Under the pieces are notes generated by a model. That model saw nothing but the letters and a program-made list of their open reading frames with translations. It ran no database searches and had not been told where the DNA came from. This document shows positions 50,881 through 63,423 of a stretch of 64,000 nucleotides of DNA, piece after piece. Location of the stretch: assembly GCF_050947335.1 (NCBI RefSeq), contig NC_134985.1:19769190-19833189 (forward strand), written 5' to 3'. Position numbers and translations under genes: made by a program. This DNA comes from Megachile rotundata. Its lineage: Eukaryota > Arthropoda > Insecta > Hymenoptera > Megachilidae. Positions within the stretch are counted from its first letter, which is position 1, and every line of letters begins with the position of its first letter.

Positions 50881-53800
50881 TCCATTTTAGTTCGAGTGGT
50901 CTGACGATACCTCTTTTTTTCTAGCAAGCAGACGAACAGACGGAAACATTCTTCTTCGTTTCGGATCATCGACAGACACGAATGTTGGAGACACGCCGTT
51001 GTCGATGGCAGATCCACTCTCTTCCGTCGTGCAGAGTCCTCCCCGTGATTTTCAAGAGGAAATCGGTTTCATCGGATGCAGATTTAATGCCGTGCACGAC
51101 GGAAAACTGATAGGTACCCATTGAATATTGGGCTTATACCGATAGACGATACTTTATACGGCGTTATTGAAATATCGTCACGAGGAGAATTATTACCACT
51201 CGCGTGCCGTGTCTATGTATCTTCCTCTCGTTCTTTTTATCGCGTTAATGTAAAACGTCCCGCGAATGCACGAATACGTACAGTGACCGCAAAAAAGGGA
51301 CAGGATTGTGAATTGTACGTGTCGTTACATTCGAGCTTCCGCTCGAGAGAGTAGGATTTGTTACTGCCATCCACCGTGTTACTTTCTTCTCCCTCTTTTT
51401 CTACACAATTTCAATGAGACCGGAGATTTCAGAAATTATACCAACAAAAATTTCCGGAAGGCGAGTAATAGCCGTTCTTAATACGCGTCAATAATCCGGT
51501 AAATCTACCATTTTGATTCGAGGTAGAATAAAATCGAGATCGTTGTAAGTTCGTGTAATTATAATAAATCTTTGGAAAAGTACCCGAAAAGGATCGAAAC
51601 AAACGTTCGTAATTTACTCGAAGTTTTTTTCCTCGATGCAGCTATATCCTGTGGATTTAGTGGCCATAAACTGTACCCTCCGAAAATTTTCTACGCCTGT
51701 ATTTCACTCGTGCTATAATTCGAATAAAGACTCGATCGTTAACAAAAACAGGAAATTATAGAAAATGAATGTTTTCGAGGCAAAGCGCAATCGCTCGGCC
51801 GCTGGAGAACGGTATCCAAATGGGATTCATTATTTTCAGAAAACTTCGAATCTGGCGTCGTTTACACGGTAGACTGGTTCGATCGGATATTCGATGAAAA
51901 TCAACAAACCAATTTACTCGGTATGCCCGAACGACCTTTTCGGCTGATCAATCTGTTCCGGACACTCGAATTGGCCGTTCGCATGAATTAATTCACGCAC
52001 GCGGAAAGTATTTCCTGCATTTTATTGTCGCGTTCGCGATCGTCTCTGTCTGGGACACGGTTGTTTCGGCGTTTTCCGTCGCGCGGAATAATATGTGTAT
52101 AAATTTTGATCGAATCGACGAAGACACGACAGCGGAGCAAAGCGAAACTCGCGGCCGAACGGAACAGGTGGAATCTTTTAAAAATCGAAACGTAACAACT
52201 TTATCCTCCGTTCGCGGCGCACAATCAACCTGTGATTGGCCTTTTGTCGGTCGATTCGAGCTTTCAACGTGATTTCATCGTGGCCGTGATTCAATTTCAC
52301 GCACCTGAATACTAGACGAAGATTAATTAAATGATTGTCGCTCGTACGGACACCGAGCAGAAGTCAATGACTCCGTTGCTGGAAAGAAAACATTCGTTCT
52401 ACAGCGTCCGGCTTAGGATAAGAATTAAACTAGTGTAAAACGTTTATGGAAATAGATGCAATTTCTCCGACACCGAGGTACACCTTGTCAAAGGTCAAAC
52501 CCGAGAGAATTCGCACGAAAGTGTTAACAGACAGTCTAAAGCGGTCACCCTTTCGAAATGCGCTCCTCTGTAACTCTATTATTATCTTACACGTTATGTT
52601 TCGTATATTCTATCGTACAAGTCCTTCCTATAAAATTTGCATATTTATTCGCGTAAACGTTATTCCTCTCTCAGCAACTGTTTCTATTAACTTCTCTCGC
52701 AAATGAATTTTCCCTATAGAAATCCTGTCGAAACTATTCTCAAAAATAAGAAAACCGACACTTTTGTTTCGTCACCGCATTGATACACGCGACACGTTAG
52801 TACGTTCTTCTAATTTCACTGTTTACCATTGTTTACCCCGCCTGGCGCTTTGTCGAATTTGGCCCGTTAATTAGGAACTCGAATCTCGAGTCTCTAAAGC
52901 GGAGTTTAGGTATAAATTCGGAAGTGGTATTATCTCGTAACAAAGGCACGTGCTCGGCATTTGAATTCACCACGAGCAGCTACGAACAGTCGCAACTGAT
53001 TCTCTTTCGTCCGCGGTACTCTCGATAAGTCGAGTATTATATTGTCCTCGAAAAAAGTATCTTTCTATACATAAATCCATTGCATCCACCAAAGTAAGTA
53101 CACTATTATTTAACGAGGCAATATGGCTTATTGAAATTTTTTTTTAAATTGACCATCACTTGTGTGGTTATTGAATTGTGTGCTTTCCTTATCTGCATGT
53201 ATGTGGTGTATAAATCTGTCCATTATATTATATTAATTATATTATAGTCCATTATAGATATTAATTTGAGAAGCTGTTCGATCTGAATTTTTATATGGTG
53301 ATCGATTTTGTGTTGATTGATTTCGAGGTACGTTCGTATCCTTCGCTCTCGTCGGATCCATAGCTAGTTAGGAGCCAGTAGCAGTCTGATTGCAGACAAG
53401 CACGCTGCATTCTAATGGGCGATGCCTTCTTATCCTCCGGTACACACAAAGCCTGGTCCGTCGTAAGCTTCCATTTTTCCTTTCCTGTTTTAGCTCGTTC
53501 CGCGTTTCGTTGCCGAGCTAATTGTCTTATTGAGAAAAGCAAAAGCGTCCGTTCCTTACATCGTAACGCCGGAAGCGAAATAAGAAGGCGCACGGAACAA
53601 ATAACGCTTAGACCGTGTAATTTAAAGCTACGAAGGCAATATCACCGGAACGGAGCGTGGAACACGAACCGGCGAAACGATCGAGAGATCGATCTCGTCG
53701 AAGGTGATCCGAAATCGTCGGATCGAGCGATAAAAGTTGTAGCGAGAGGGTGTTCGGTGTCAGAAAAGGAATCGCAGAAACAGGGCACGACGACGTCAAA

Positions 53801-54294
53801 GACACCGAGTGTTCATCTATCCGGCCGGTGACAAAAGCTCAAAGGACGGAATATCGAGATAGCCCATAGTAATTTGAATGCCGTTTGAAATAAGAGGTCA
53901 CCAGAAACCGGGACAAAACGGATCCATCCTACCCCTACGGTATATATGACGTATGGTGGTTAATGGAAGCCAACAGAGGCTGGCGACTGGAAAAAGAAGG
54001 GAACGAGAGAGAGCGAGAGGAGGGAGAAATGGCAGAGAAGACTCGATTACACGTCACCGGCAGCCCAGAGCCTATTTGGTCGCAATCGGTTTTTCATTAC
54101 CGAAAGCTTCATCGGCTTTATACCGAATTGTACATTCGCCGAACCCTCGTGAAACTCATCAAGATCGTACGTCCTTTCGGGACATGGTTTTGCGACTTTC
54201 TGGCTATCCTCAACCGCTACCTATCCTTTGCGCTAATGGAACTTTAACTTCCTTGATCGTGGTAAAATATTCTACGAAGACATCCTTTGCTTTA
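50881..54294. other. Gene-poor DNA upstream of syntaxin-17
   Basis: No supported exon. The frame at 53415-53831 (138 codons) is unlike any family I know and is probably chance. 53216-53265 is an AT-rich patch with repeated ttatatta and tccattata words. Confidence 0.55.
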
Positions 54295-54380
54295 AAAATT
54301 TGTCTTCCTAGAAAAATTCCAAATCCTCAAAATTTAAAAATTCAAAAGCCCCGAACTTCGAAATTTTTGGATCTCGCAAA
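54295..54380. repeat. Small decayed repeat (aaattccaaa type)
   Basis: A short patch of drifting words (aaaaattccaaatcc, caaaatttaaaaattc, cgaaatttttgg), similar in style to 48531-48725 and to the minus strand of 17500-17760. It lies about 560 bases upstream of the syntaxin-17 start codon. Confidence 0.4.
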
Positions 54381-54940
54381 ACAATCTTCTTGATCAATAT
54401 CTAATTCATGAATGAAAACAACAATCATTCTTCAAGTTATCAAAATTAATTGCAAATTCCAACTCGACAATTCTTATCGTACTGCTAATTAGCTTCTTAT
54501 CTCTCCCTATTCCTCATTGTCCACATTTATAAACATATTTGAAAGCCTTTGCGCAAAATGGTACAACTTCTGCCACCTTTACTATCTAGCGCGAGTCATT
54601 GAGGAACAGTAACTGTACTCATTCAGTATAGATGGCATTGACAACAAGTTGAATGGCTACAACTGTAGTACGTGCGTTTCACGAATAATCAGCTGATTGG
54701 TTATTTTTTTTGTCAGTTTTGATACGGAAATAAATTGATGGTGTAGTAAACTTCCACAGTTTCCAGTTTCCAGTATGACTAATTAATGTTTTGTAACAAA
54801 AGAAAATTTATGAGGCAGTGTTCGAATCGTAAATTATCGTGTATCAATGAAAACGACTACGAGAAATAGTGATTCTAGAATTGCGGAGAAAGGAATGTGA
54901 GTGGAAAAATAGAGAATATATTGAATTAAAGAGACTGAAA
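54381..54940 (+). other. Upstream and 5' leader region of syntaxin-17
   Basis: This region must contain the syntaxin-17 transcription start and 5' UTR, but I see no clear TATA box or initiator. It is AT-rich. The reading frame of exon 1 extends upstream of the chosen ATG only to a GTG at 54869, so the ATG at 54941 is the first in-frame ATG. Confidence 0.35.
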
Positions 54941-56147
54941 ATGTCGTCTTCGCCTGAAAACATCGCTTTAAAACAGCCTATTAGGCGTTTGGAAATTCAG
55001 ATAAACAATTTTAATGTTGCTATTCCGCATCATGTTGGTTTACTGAAACGTCACAAAAGCAACATTGAGAAAGTGAGTAGATATTCTTTGGTTATGTGAC
55101 AAATATTTACATGTAAATTTTTTGTTTTTTTACAGTATCAAGCACAGCATGACTGGGAGAAAATGTATAGAGAACACATGAATGTATCAAGGATTGTAAA
55201 ACAACTTAAGGAGTTGCTATATCAGATGGATACTCTTAGAGCACAAGTTTTAGATTCTGACATTGAGCAGTTTGATAAGCTGACTGGCAATGCTCGTTCC
55301 AGTATCATGAATGCAGTTAAGGAATACTTAGGTGAGGAAGAGATGGTTTACTTTGTAACTGTTGCTTTAAAAGTTATAATAACGTATTTACTTTGCAGAG
55401 CTGCAGTTGAATTTGCCCACTTCACCACCAGATTCACCCAAAAGCGAAGATCAACCCGAAAGTCACCCACTTGACAGTCGATATGTCCAGTTGCAGGAAG
55501 AACAACAAGAGTTGGAACGTCAACAGGCATGTATGCATGCCTGGAACTCCCTGCAAGGTGATATACATCAGTTGCATCAATTATTCGTGGACTTTAACAA
55601 AATTGTGGATGTGAGTTATTCATTCTATTCAACTTCTGCTTTGACACTAAACTATCAGTCTTTGTAAAAATCAACATATGTCAATTAGGATCAGAAGGAA
55701 TTGGTGAATTCTGCAGAAGATGGCATAGAAGAAACACATGTAAATGTGAAAGAGGGTGAAAAGTTCCTTGCAAAAGCTGCAAGGTACAAAGTTGCTATGT
55801 ACCCTGTGGCAGGAGCTGTACTTGGAACTTGTATCGGTGGACCAGTTGGTCTAATAGCAGGATTAAAAGTTGGTGGACTGACAGCACTAGGTTGTGGTAT
55901 TTTAGGTGAGTTCTGTCAGAATATATTTATTACTGTGATCTTACTAGTGTGATATATATTTCTTCTATGTACATAATTTATAATACTTATGATATATATA
56001 GGATTTACTGGAGCAAGTTTACTGAAGAAAAAGGAGATTGAAATGCAAAAATCGAGAACAGAGGTTCAACCTTTGACTGAGCAAAAATCGACACAAGATT
56101 CACCGTGTTCGTCCAAGAGCTTAGAAGACACCAAAAAGGAGTTGTGA
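54941..56147 (+). CDS. Stx17: Syntaxin-17, autophagosomal Qa-SNARE, complete, 5 exons
   Basis: Exons are 54941-55072, 55136-55331, 55399-55610, 55689-55905 and 56002-56147. They join in phase (903 nt, 300 aa; human STX17 is 302 aa) with GTGAG-type donors. Syntaxin-17 is the Qa-SNARE that moves to completed autophagosomes and pairs with SNAP29 and VAMP7/VAMP8 for lysosome fusion; it also acts at ER-mitochondria contacts. An N-terminal helical region covers residues 1-109 and a Pro/Ser linker with PTSPPDSP follows at about 116-123. The SNARE helix runs from about 158 to 216, with the zero-layer Gln at 182 (DDQKE). A glycine-zipper transmembrane hairpin fills about 217-258, and a charged tail begins KKKE. 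WNSL at 158-161 aligns with the LC3-interacting WETL of the human protein. The hairpin is the family signature, so the identification is secure. The gene is convergent with the RhoGEF gene downstream. Confidence 0.96.
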
Positions 56148-56818
56148 CCCGAGGCAAAATGTGATAGTAGCGATAAGAAAGAAAAAAAGAAAGCTTGCAT
56201 TGTTGTTTAAGTATCGATATCAACAGTGCAATCACTTTTAAAATCAAGGAATGTTTCATATAGAATTTAAATATGTAACCAAAATTAGTGATGATTTGCG
56301 GCCTAGATATCACTATAAAGGTGGTTTGTGATTTACTATATTTTTAATCATATGACGTGTCAAAGTGCTTAAGTTATGCGTATGTCATAAAGTCATAAAT
56401 TCTTAAAAAGTGTACAGGCATAATTATATGCTGGGACCAAAATTTATTCGTAAGATTAGGAAGGTCCTAGTCAATTTCTCTAAGTCGTTAAAAGATTAGA
56501 CGCGTTATTAAATTTTACGATACATTTGACATCTGCGAATACATTATTGCTGATACCGATATTAACGAAACGAGTTTGACTGATTAGAATTAACGTTATT
56601 ACAAGTATATATGTAAACGACGTATATGTTTAACCATGACGTGTACTTACAGTAATGCGACAAAAGTTGTATTTTGCCTTTTCGTAGAATAGATCTGCGC
56701 TCGAGTCACGTCTTTCGGATGCTTTTCACGTGCCTCGCTTTCGCACAAAGTTAGAGTCATTAATTATACACGAAAATTGGAAGATTGTTGTTGCTTGTAA
56801 ATAAATTTTGCAAATAAA
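56148..56818 (+). other. Probable 3' UTR of syntaxin-17
   Basis: AT-rich sequence following the stop codon, with two overlapping-range AATAAA hexamers near its end (56800-56805 and 56813-56818). No other gene signal is present. The extent is inferred from the hexamers. Confidence 0.45.
56800..56818 (+). terminator. Candidate poly(A) signals of syntaxin-17
   Basis: Two AATAAA hexamers, at 56800-56805 and 56813-56818, lie about 660 bases past the stop codon in an AT-rich context. Confidence 0.45.
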
Positions 56819-59420
56819 ATATTGAACACCACGAATACACGTCATAACCGAACTGTCGTTTCGCGTCATGTCGTTACTGAACTTTTGATTTCAATCATTC
56901 GAGCAACGATACATCGATAATTTGTTACGATACGAAGGGAGCTTTATTTCCTTGGATCAGCTTTATTCACATTTGTACAACGATCGTTTAAAGGTAAGTC
57001 TTAGGGATAACCAAACGAATTAAAAGGTTTAACTTCGCTACAAAAGGCACCCAATACAGTATATTTAGCAAGTAGTAAAATACATCGGTGTTAGACACAG
57101 TACAATACTGAAATAATCATGTTATTAATTGTAAATATATAATATATATATACATTCCGTTATAATGATGCGAATACTTAAACCTATTTAGACTAAAACG
57201 ATCTACTTAAAAAAATATTAATAAATATCTACGAGCGTGTACAATTAAGTGACTATCGGTGTATTTCTTAAGGTACCGTAGGTGTTATCAGTTATTATCT
57301 TCAGATTCGACATCCCCATATTCAAAAGTAACACCAAACTCAGAACCACGGAAAATAGAGAATTATATCGATCCTTTTATACTTTCGTTCGCTTAGTCTC
57401 ACTTTCGAAGGGCAGGATATGCTCAGCCGGATGCACCGATTTCATGTGTATATGGCATGCGCATTGCGTTCTTTCTATCTCGATCTATTGAATCTACGTT
57501 AGACATTCTCGATACAATTACATTGGGCGTGTATGGTACAACTAAATCGCGTATAAAGAAGAAAACCGATAATTGCTGGGGTGCATCGGACTGTGCCTGG
57601 AGATTCTTTGCAATGTTCTACGCTCTACGACTACGTTCTCTAAATATGATAAATTTTTTTGTTTCAACTAAACGAATTTTGGTCACTGTCCATAAGATAT
57701 CATTGAAATACCTTGGCAGACCTTGGCAATAACAATGGCTTAATCGACTGACTCGCTTGGAAGCAACGTAACAATGCAGAATTATGAGACAGGATAATTG
57801 CTGTTTGTTACGCGCGCCATTAATTCTTTCTTTGATCGAACGTGACTATTTTTATAGTCGAAACTCTGTACAGGCGATCGTGTGTTGTTCGCTAAGTTGT
57901 CGCATATTTCTACATCAACGAACCATAATCGAGCCTGTACATTCGATAGATTAAGCTTCTGGGGCGAAAAATAAAGAAATCAGCGTTCAAACGCTAGTGT
58001 GGATCGTCTTAAGTGAAGCTTACCGTTAAGGGTTATCCTTAAGCCTTCCCAAAACGTCCACACGTGTATCGGAAAGAAACAAGAACGTACTTAAACTACT
58101 CGTTTTTATTAAAAAGAAAGGGAAGTAAAAAGTAGAAAAGCAATAGAGAAGAGAGAAAGAACGAGATAGAGGGTAGAATTTGGCTTTGTTGTACAGGCCA
58201 GAGTTAACATCTACGGGTGACAAAAGGTTTTACAAATGACTGACATAAAAAAGAATATAATATTATATATATTTAATATATAATCTGGAAATAATATTTA
58301 GACTATCGGTTATATTATCTTGCCGGCTATATCGTATAAACCTTTAATGTTACATTATGTTACAAAGTGGTATGTATATGTGCGCATTGTTTTGACATTC
58401 CTGAAGAGATATCCCGACAACTCAATGGAATACCTGAAGAGTAGGCGAAACGTTCCTCCGGGTGTTTCGTTCGAGAGAAAAACATGAAAGAATAAGAAAC
58501 TTCACGTTGCTTCTCGGTTTGTTCTTTTGTCATAGTAAGCGCGAACACAACGTGGACATGGAATATCGTTATTTATTAACTACGCAGTATAAATAAAGTA
58601 TAAAAAGTACCATAGATTTGGAGATTTCCCGATAAGATTCTCAGTCGTTGATGATCAGGAATGCCAATCGTTAATGAGAATAATGGCAATCGGTGCATGC
58701 CGTTTACGACGCTGCAGAGCACATTGTGATAACATGCAGCCGTACACACACATATATATATATTTCATCGGAACACATCTCTCTCTATCTAGGATTTTGC
58801 TTGAGCACGTTGGTGGATTCGAGGAGACAGTATAAGAAAATACACTTGTTGCCGTTTTACTTCTGGAAAAATCAATGGTTTCTTTTTATCAAATTCAGAC
58901 GTGAAGACTATTAAACACGCGATCACGCGCGCGAGCGCTGATCAATGAAACATCGAAGCGTATCAAAAGATAAAATTCACTTGAAAGTTGAGCTCTCATC
59001 GAAAATACCAGTCTACGAGTGCGTATAAACCCCATTCTATTTTCGAACACTGTCAAACAACGATTGCGTACCGTGGCAATGGTTTGCGAACAGGCGTTCG
59101 TTACGGAACTCACGTGATTAAGCGTAAATGCAACGGTCTGTCGGACACTGTGTACGGCATTATGCGAGACTCGTCTCTCGTAGCTCGTGTGGGCCATTTC
59201 GTGGAACTACGATTGCTCAAGAAAATACTCGCTCTAATATATTATATTATCTACTCGGTACACACTGCGTGGACATATCATCGCTATTATCCGTCGAATT
59301 CTATGCCACACGATTTGAATCACACTGTGTATATTCACCGTCTAACAACTCGCAAGTGAATCGACGATATCGTACTCTGTTAGCTGGGATCAAAGGTGCC
59401 GTCCTTTTCAGGGGCGACGT
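56819..59420. other. Convergent intergenic region between syntaxin-17 and the RhoGEF
   Basis: AT-rich DNA with simple repeats: atatatatata runs near 57137-57152, 58258-58280 and 58751-58764. No supported exon. It probably includes the RhoGEF 3' UTR, since minus-strand AATAAA hexamers occur at 58572-58577 and 58105-58110. Which one is used cannot be told. Confidence 0.45.
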
Positions 59421-62400
59421 TTATAAATTAATGGACATGTCTTGGTCGTAAGGGGTGAGGTTGTTGTCGGACGAAGTGGCCGAGGTAACTGTTGCGGTCG
59501 CGGTTGCGCTGGTCGGTGACTGTAGAGGCGTCGACGTCGTCGGCAGATGGGACGTGGGGCTCTCTAAAGTCGAGTTCCAGTGACTCCTCTCGGTGCCGTC
59601 GCCTCCGTCGTCAGAGACGATCGAGATATCGGCTATTATACCGCTTTCTGCAATCGCGTTGTCACATCAGACACAGAACCAACTTCGACATCGATGATTT
59701 TCATATAAGAACTATTTAATGGCTGCTGTGCAACGCTCACAAGATGACACAGAGGTTGATTGATTAGCGTGGAATGACTCTATCTAAAGCTCACTGCGTA
59801 TTAACTCAATTATATGACAAAGAGTCTGTCCCCTGTTTCACCTCCCGAGCTGTGTACAGTAGCTGTAACGGATCTGGTACATACTTTGAGAAGGTCAGAA
59901 CACTGAACCATATCTAGTCACGCCAGTGGAAGAAATACGTACCAACGCTGCACTGACTATTGAGAGTAGTGCTACGATGATGCGGTCTGGGACTCGTGTC
60001 CAAACCCAGGTTCAACGTCGTGGGGGGACCACTACTACCACCGCTACTCGACGAAGAACTAACGGAGATGACACTGTGAGGCCTTCTGCTGCAGCGACCC
60101 GAGTCCTCCGACATTGAAACTGCTATCGAGTTTCTGAATCTAGGCGCTGTTCAAACGGATCAAGTAAAAATAACATCATTGCTATCAGTGATCAAAAGAT
60201 GCTACTAAGACATGGTCACTATCTACATGAATAATGAAGTTATAGTTTTGTCGACTAAAATTTTGAATAACTAGACCGCACTTACTTTTCGAGAGTTGAG
60301 CTACGCTGATAGACCGGTCATTGATCTGATCCGCGCTAGGCCTAATGTCCAAACAAGGTTTGTTTCCGATGCCCATGCTCGACATCTCTGCTAGGCGCAC
60401 TTCTGTCGGTCAGAAAAGGCGTTCTTGTTAGACCAACAACCGACGAACTCCGGCGGGACAAGTGACATATTTCAAAACGTAAAGTTAGTCGCAAAGCATA
60501 CCTCTGTTTCGCAGCGCCTGTTTCCATAAAAGGTTGCTCAGTTCCTCCGTCCAAGCTTTCTTAATGTCCTCGCTGGCGCACTGCAGCGTGTACGTGTCGC
60601 CTGGTTTCCTCTTGCGGAACCAAATCTCGAACTTCGTGGGCGAGTCGGCGATCACGGCAGTCAGCCCGATGTCCGTCGTTTTGATGCTGTGTTTGTAGAT
60701 GTAGATATCCAGGTTCTGAAACAGGGGGAAGAATCGTTCTCAGGTAACATGCGTAGGGGACGAATAAAATTGGATTCGCGATATCTCACCTTTCTGTCGG
60801 GAAATCTCCTCGCTTTGCTGAAGAGGATGAGGTCTTCGAATAGAAACACTTGTCGCAGACACTTCTTGCCTTTACCCTGCCAGACCAAGAACTCGTTTTG
60901 CCGCAGTAGTCTGCCCTGCTCCTTTACGTTTACCTATAATTTGCATGAACGTAAATTCAACGTGTCAGGACATAGATCTACGACATAGAACGCATTACAT
61001 ACACTCTCCATCGCCATTGTCGGCACGACTGTCTCTTCTACTACATCATCGTTAATTAGTTACATTAAAGTCCGTGTGACTCGCGTGATACGGTGTTTGA
61101 TCTGTGTTAAGCGAAAGTAAATAAGACGTACGTCGCAATCGCGAAGAGAATCCATTGCCAGCAGGTCGTTTCCGTGGCGCAGTTGGAACCGTACCATCTG
61201 CTCGGCCGCCCTTAAATCCGCCTCGCCCTCGACCATCGGCTTCATACCGTCCTCTTTCTCCTCCTTGTCGTCCTTGCCGGACATTTGCTCCGATAGGTCG
61301 GTACCCGCTTTAACCAGCTGCTGCAGCAGCAACGCGTACTTCCCCATTCGTTGAACAGGCTTCAGCAAGTAACTAGCGAGGTCCATCTTGTCGCCTAGCT
61401 CCAGTTGCTTTTGCTTGAAGAAGACGGTACCGTACTCGGCCATCAACGAGTCCGAGTTTGGTTTGTTCTTGTTGTAGAGCGCGTACAGATAGAACTTCTT
61501 CTCCTGAAGCGAAGTTTCTCGTTGGGTACTCCAGGGAAATCCAAGTAATAAAGAAAAAGGGATAGCAACTCACGTGTCTCAGGAAGCATTGTCCCACGTT
61601 CATCGGCGATTGCTCGCACTGTTCCAATTCCCGTAAGAAATGCTGACTATGGAACTCGTAGATCTTCTCCACGTTTCCGAAGATCACGTTGCGTTGTCCT
61701 CTCAAGGCCTGAGGAATGTCTTCCCGCACCAACTCCGGGATGTAATTCTTCAGGAACAATGTTGTTAATAAGCGCGACGAGTTCGAAATTTATTCGATAA
61801 TAGAATAGACGATATTGGGAAAACTGTTACCTCTATTATGTACTCGAGCGACTTCACGTAGTCTCGTTCGGTTTGTATCATTTCCCTCATTATGAGCAGT
61901 ATTGTTCTGCAAGGTGAAATTCCTGGTTAACGACGTTAGCCGAGCGCGTAACGAATTCGCATAATCTCGACACGGAGATTATTAGAAGCAAACAGCGGTG
62001 CATTGTTAGCGTGTCCGAAACACGGAAGAGGAATCGTAAGAAAACGTAACACGAAATCCCCACAGACTCCCACGTTCGATCGCGGCTAATGGACATTTCT
62101 GTTAGTGTGACAATTTATATCACAAAAGGAAACATGCATGGGTGTTATGTCAGGACGTCTAATTACAAATTTCTATATTCCTACAAGTTTTTACTTTCCC
62201 ACATTTTTACAATCTTTAATTCCTAAATATTTCTCAAATTTTTATCTACTAAAATATATATACACTTATGGTTCTTAAGGTCCTTCCATATATCTCTATA
62301 CATGAGATCATCATGTACCTTTATCTCTAATATCAGCAATGCGAAATAGAAAGTAGACAAATGCACATACTTTTTCGCCTTCATTCCTGGAGCAATGCTA

Positions 62401-63423
62401 GCAGCCCTGTGTAGGTGAGAGTTCACCGGAGGCTTGACAAGTCGTCGTGGAGCAGGGCTTCGAGGAGGTGTTCGCGGAGGAGAGCAATCCAGGAGCTGTT
62501 CGGCGCTTTCCCGAAGTTCGGCAATGTTGTCCAGCACCGGTCGACCACCGCTTCCTGCGGATCCTACACTCTCCATGGGACAGGCGTACGATGCGCTGCT
62601 ATCGCTGTCATCCCACGAAGTTCCTGGAACGATCATGTATTTAACAGGCATCCTTTGGAGAAGTAACAGAGTGCGTTGAAAGATACCATAAAAGTGTTGA
62701 CAACGAACATTAGAATTTTTTATCGCACTTAGAACATGTGGAGCGGTTACGTAAAGTACGTCGAAAGTAGAGCACGTTATCGCTGGTATTTAATAAATTT
62801 ACATTGTTTCCAATGGCGCGACACACATTTACTGTCGTCAATGTTCAGAGAAATTTTACTACTATTCCGTAATAAAGATACAGCAATTGAACACGAACAA
62901 TATGCTTGTTTCAAGATGACTTAGTCCTTGAACTCTTATCGAAGCAAAGAATTAGAGGATGGAGAGTAAACATACTCTTCGTCAAACTGTCCTCCCAGGA
63001 CGTGGCAGACTCCGAGGCAGCGAAGGATCTTCTTCTGGCGGGACTGCCGGGAGCGGAAGTCGTCCTCGCAATCTCGAGAGCTTCCGCACACTTGTTCCTG
63101 GCGATACGACATTGTTCCAGAAGGATCTCGTTACCGAGTTTCTCGGCGAGCGCCATCATTTCCGTGAAATGCTCTGGCGGCAGGGGTGGTCTGGCCATCA
63201 GGAACTGCTGAGCCCCCCTCTCGCCAGCGATACGAGCCTCCTGGGCCCACTCGTATGCCCGATCCTGAAGCAGGCAACATCTCGACGTGTCCTCGAGGTA
63301 CTCGCGTCTGTCTTCGAGGCGCGTACCGAATCCTCGAAGGTGTTGCTTCAGGGATCTCGCGAGTTCGCGAAGTCCGCTCGCACTCGCCGCCTCGGCAAGG
63401 TCGCTTCCTTTGTCAAGATGTCT
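59421..63423 (-). CDS. Puratrophin-1/PLEKHG4-like Rho guanine-nucleotide exchange factor, 3' ten exons (5' end outside window)
   Basis: Exons, in order of transcription, are 63423-62976, 62623-62371, 61906-61831, 61747-61574, 61503-61132, 60933-60790, 60715-60502, 60402-60286, 60146-59943 and 59647-59421. They join in phase (2,229 nt, 742 aa plus stop). A Dbl-homology domain followed by a PH domain loads GTP onto Rho-family GTPases, usually at actin-rich sites. In the partial protein, a spectrin-like helical segment covers about 1-130 and a Ser/Pro linker 135-225. The DH domain spans about 238-441, beginning MIQTERDYVKSLEYI and including KMDLASYLLKPVQRMGKY, the signature of the family. An acidic insert, KDDKEEKED, lies within DH. 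The PH domain follows at about 442-575, then MSSMGIGNKPCLDI and a Ser/Thr-rich tail with a six-Ser run ending DQDMSINL. The sequence fits PLEKHG4/ARHGEF40/MCF2L2-type proteins; the exact paralogue is less sure. Exon 62623-62371 has one uncertain acceptor. Confidence 0.92.

Noticed and set aside
53415..53831. 138-codon plus-strand frame
   Set aside because: Sequence is not like any family I know and does not join to syntaxin-17 exon 1, which has its own ATG.
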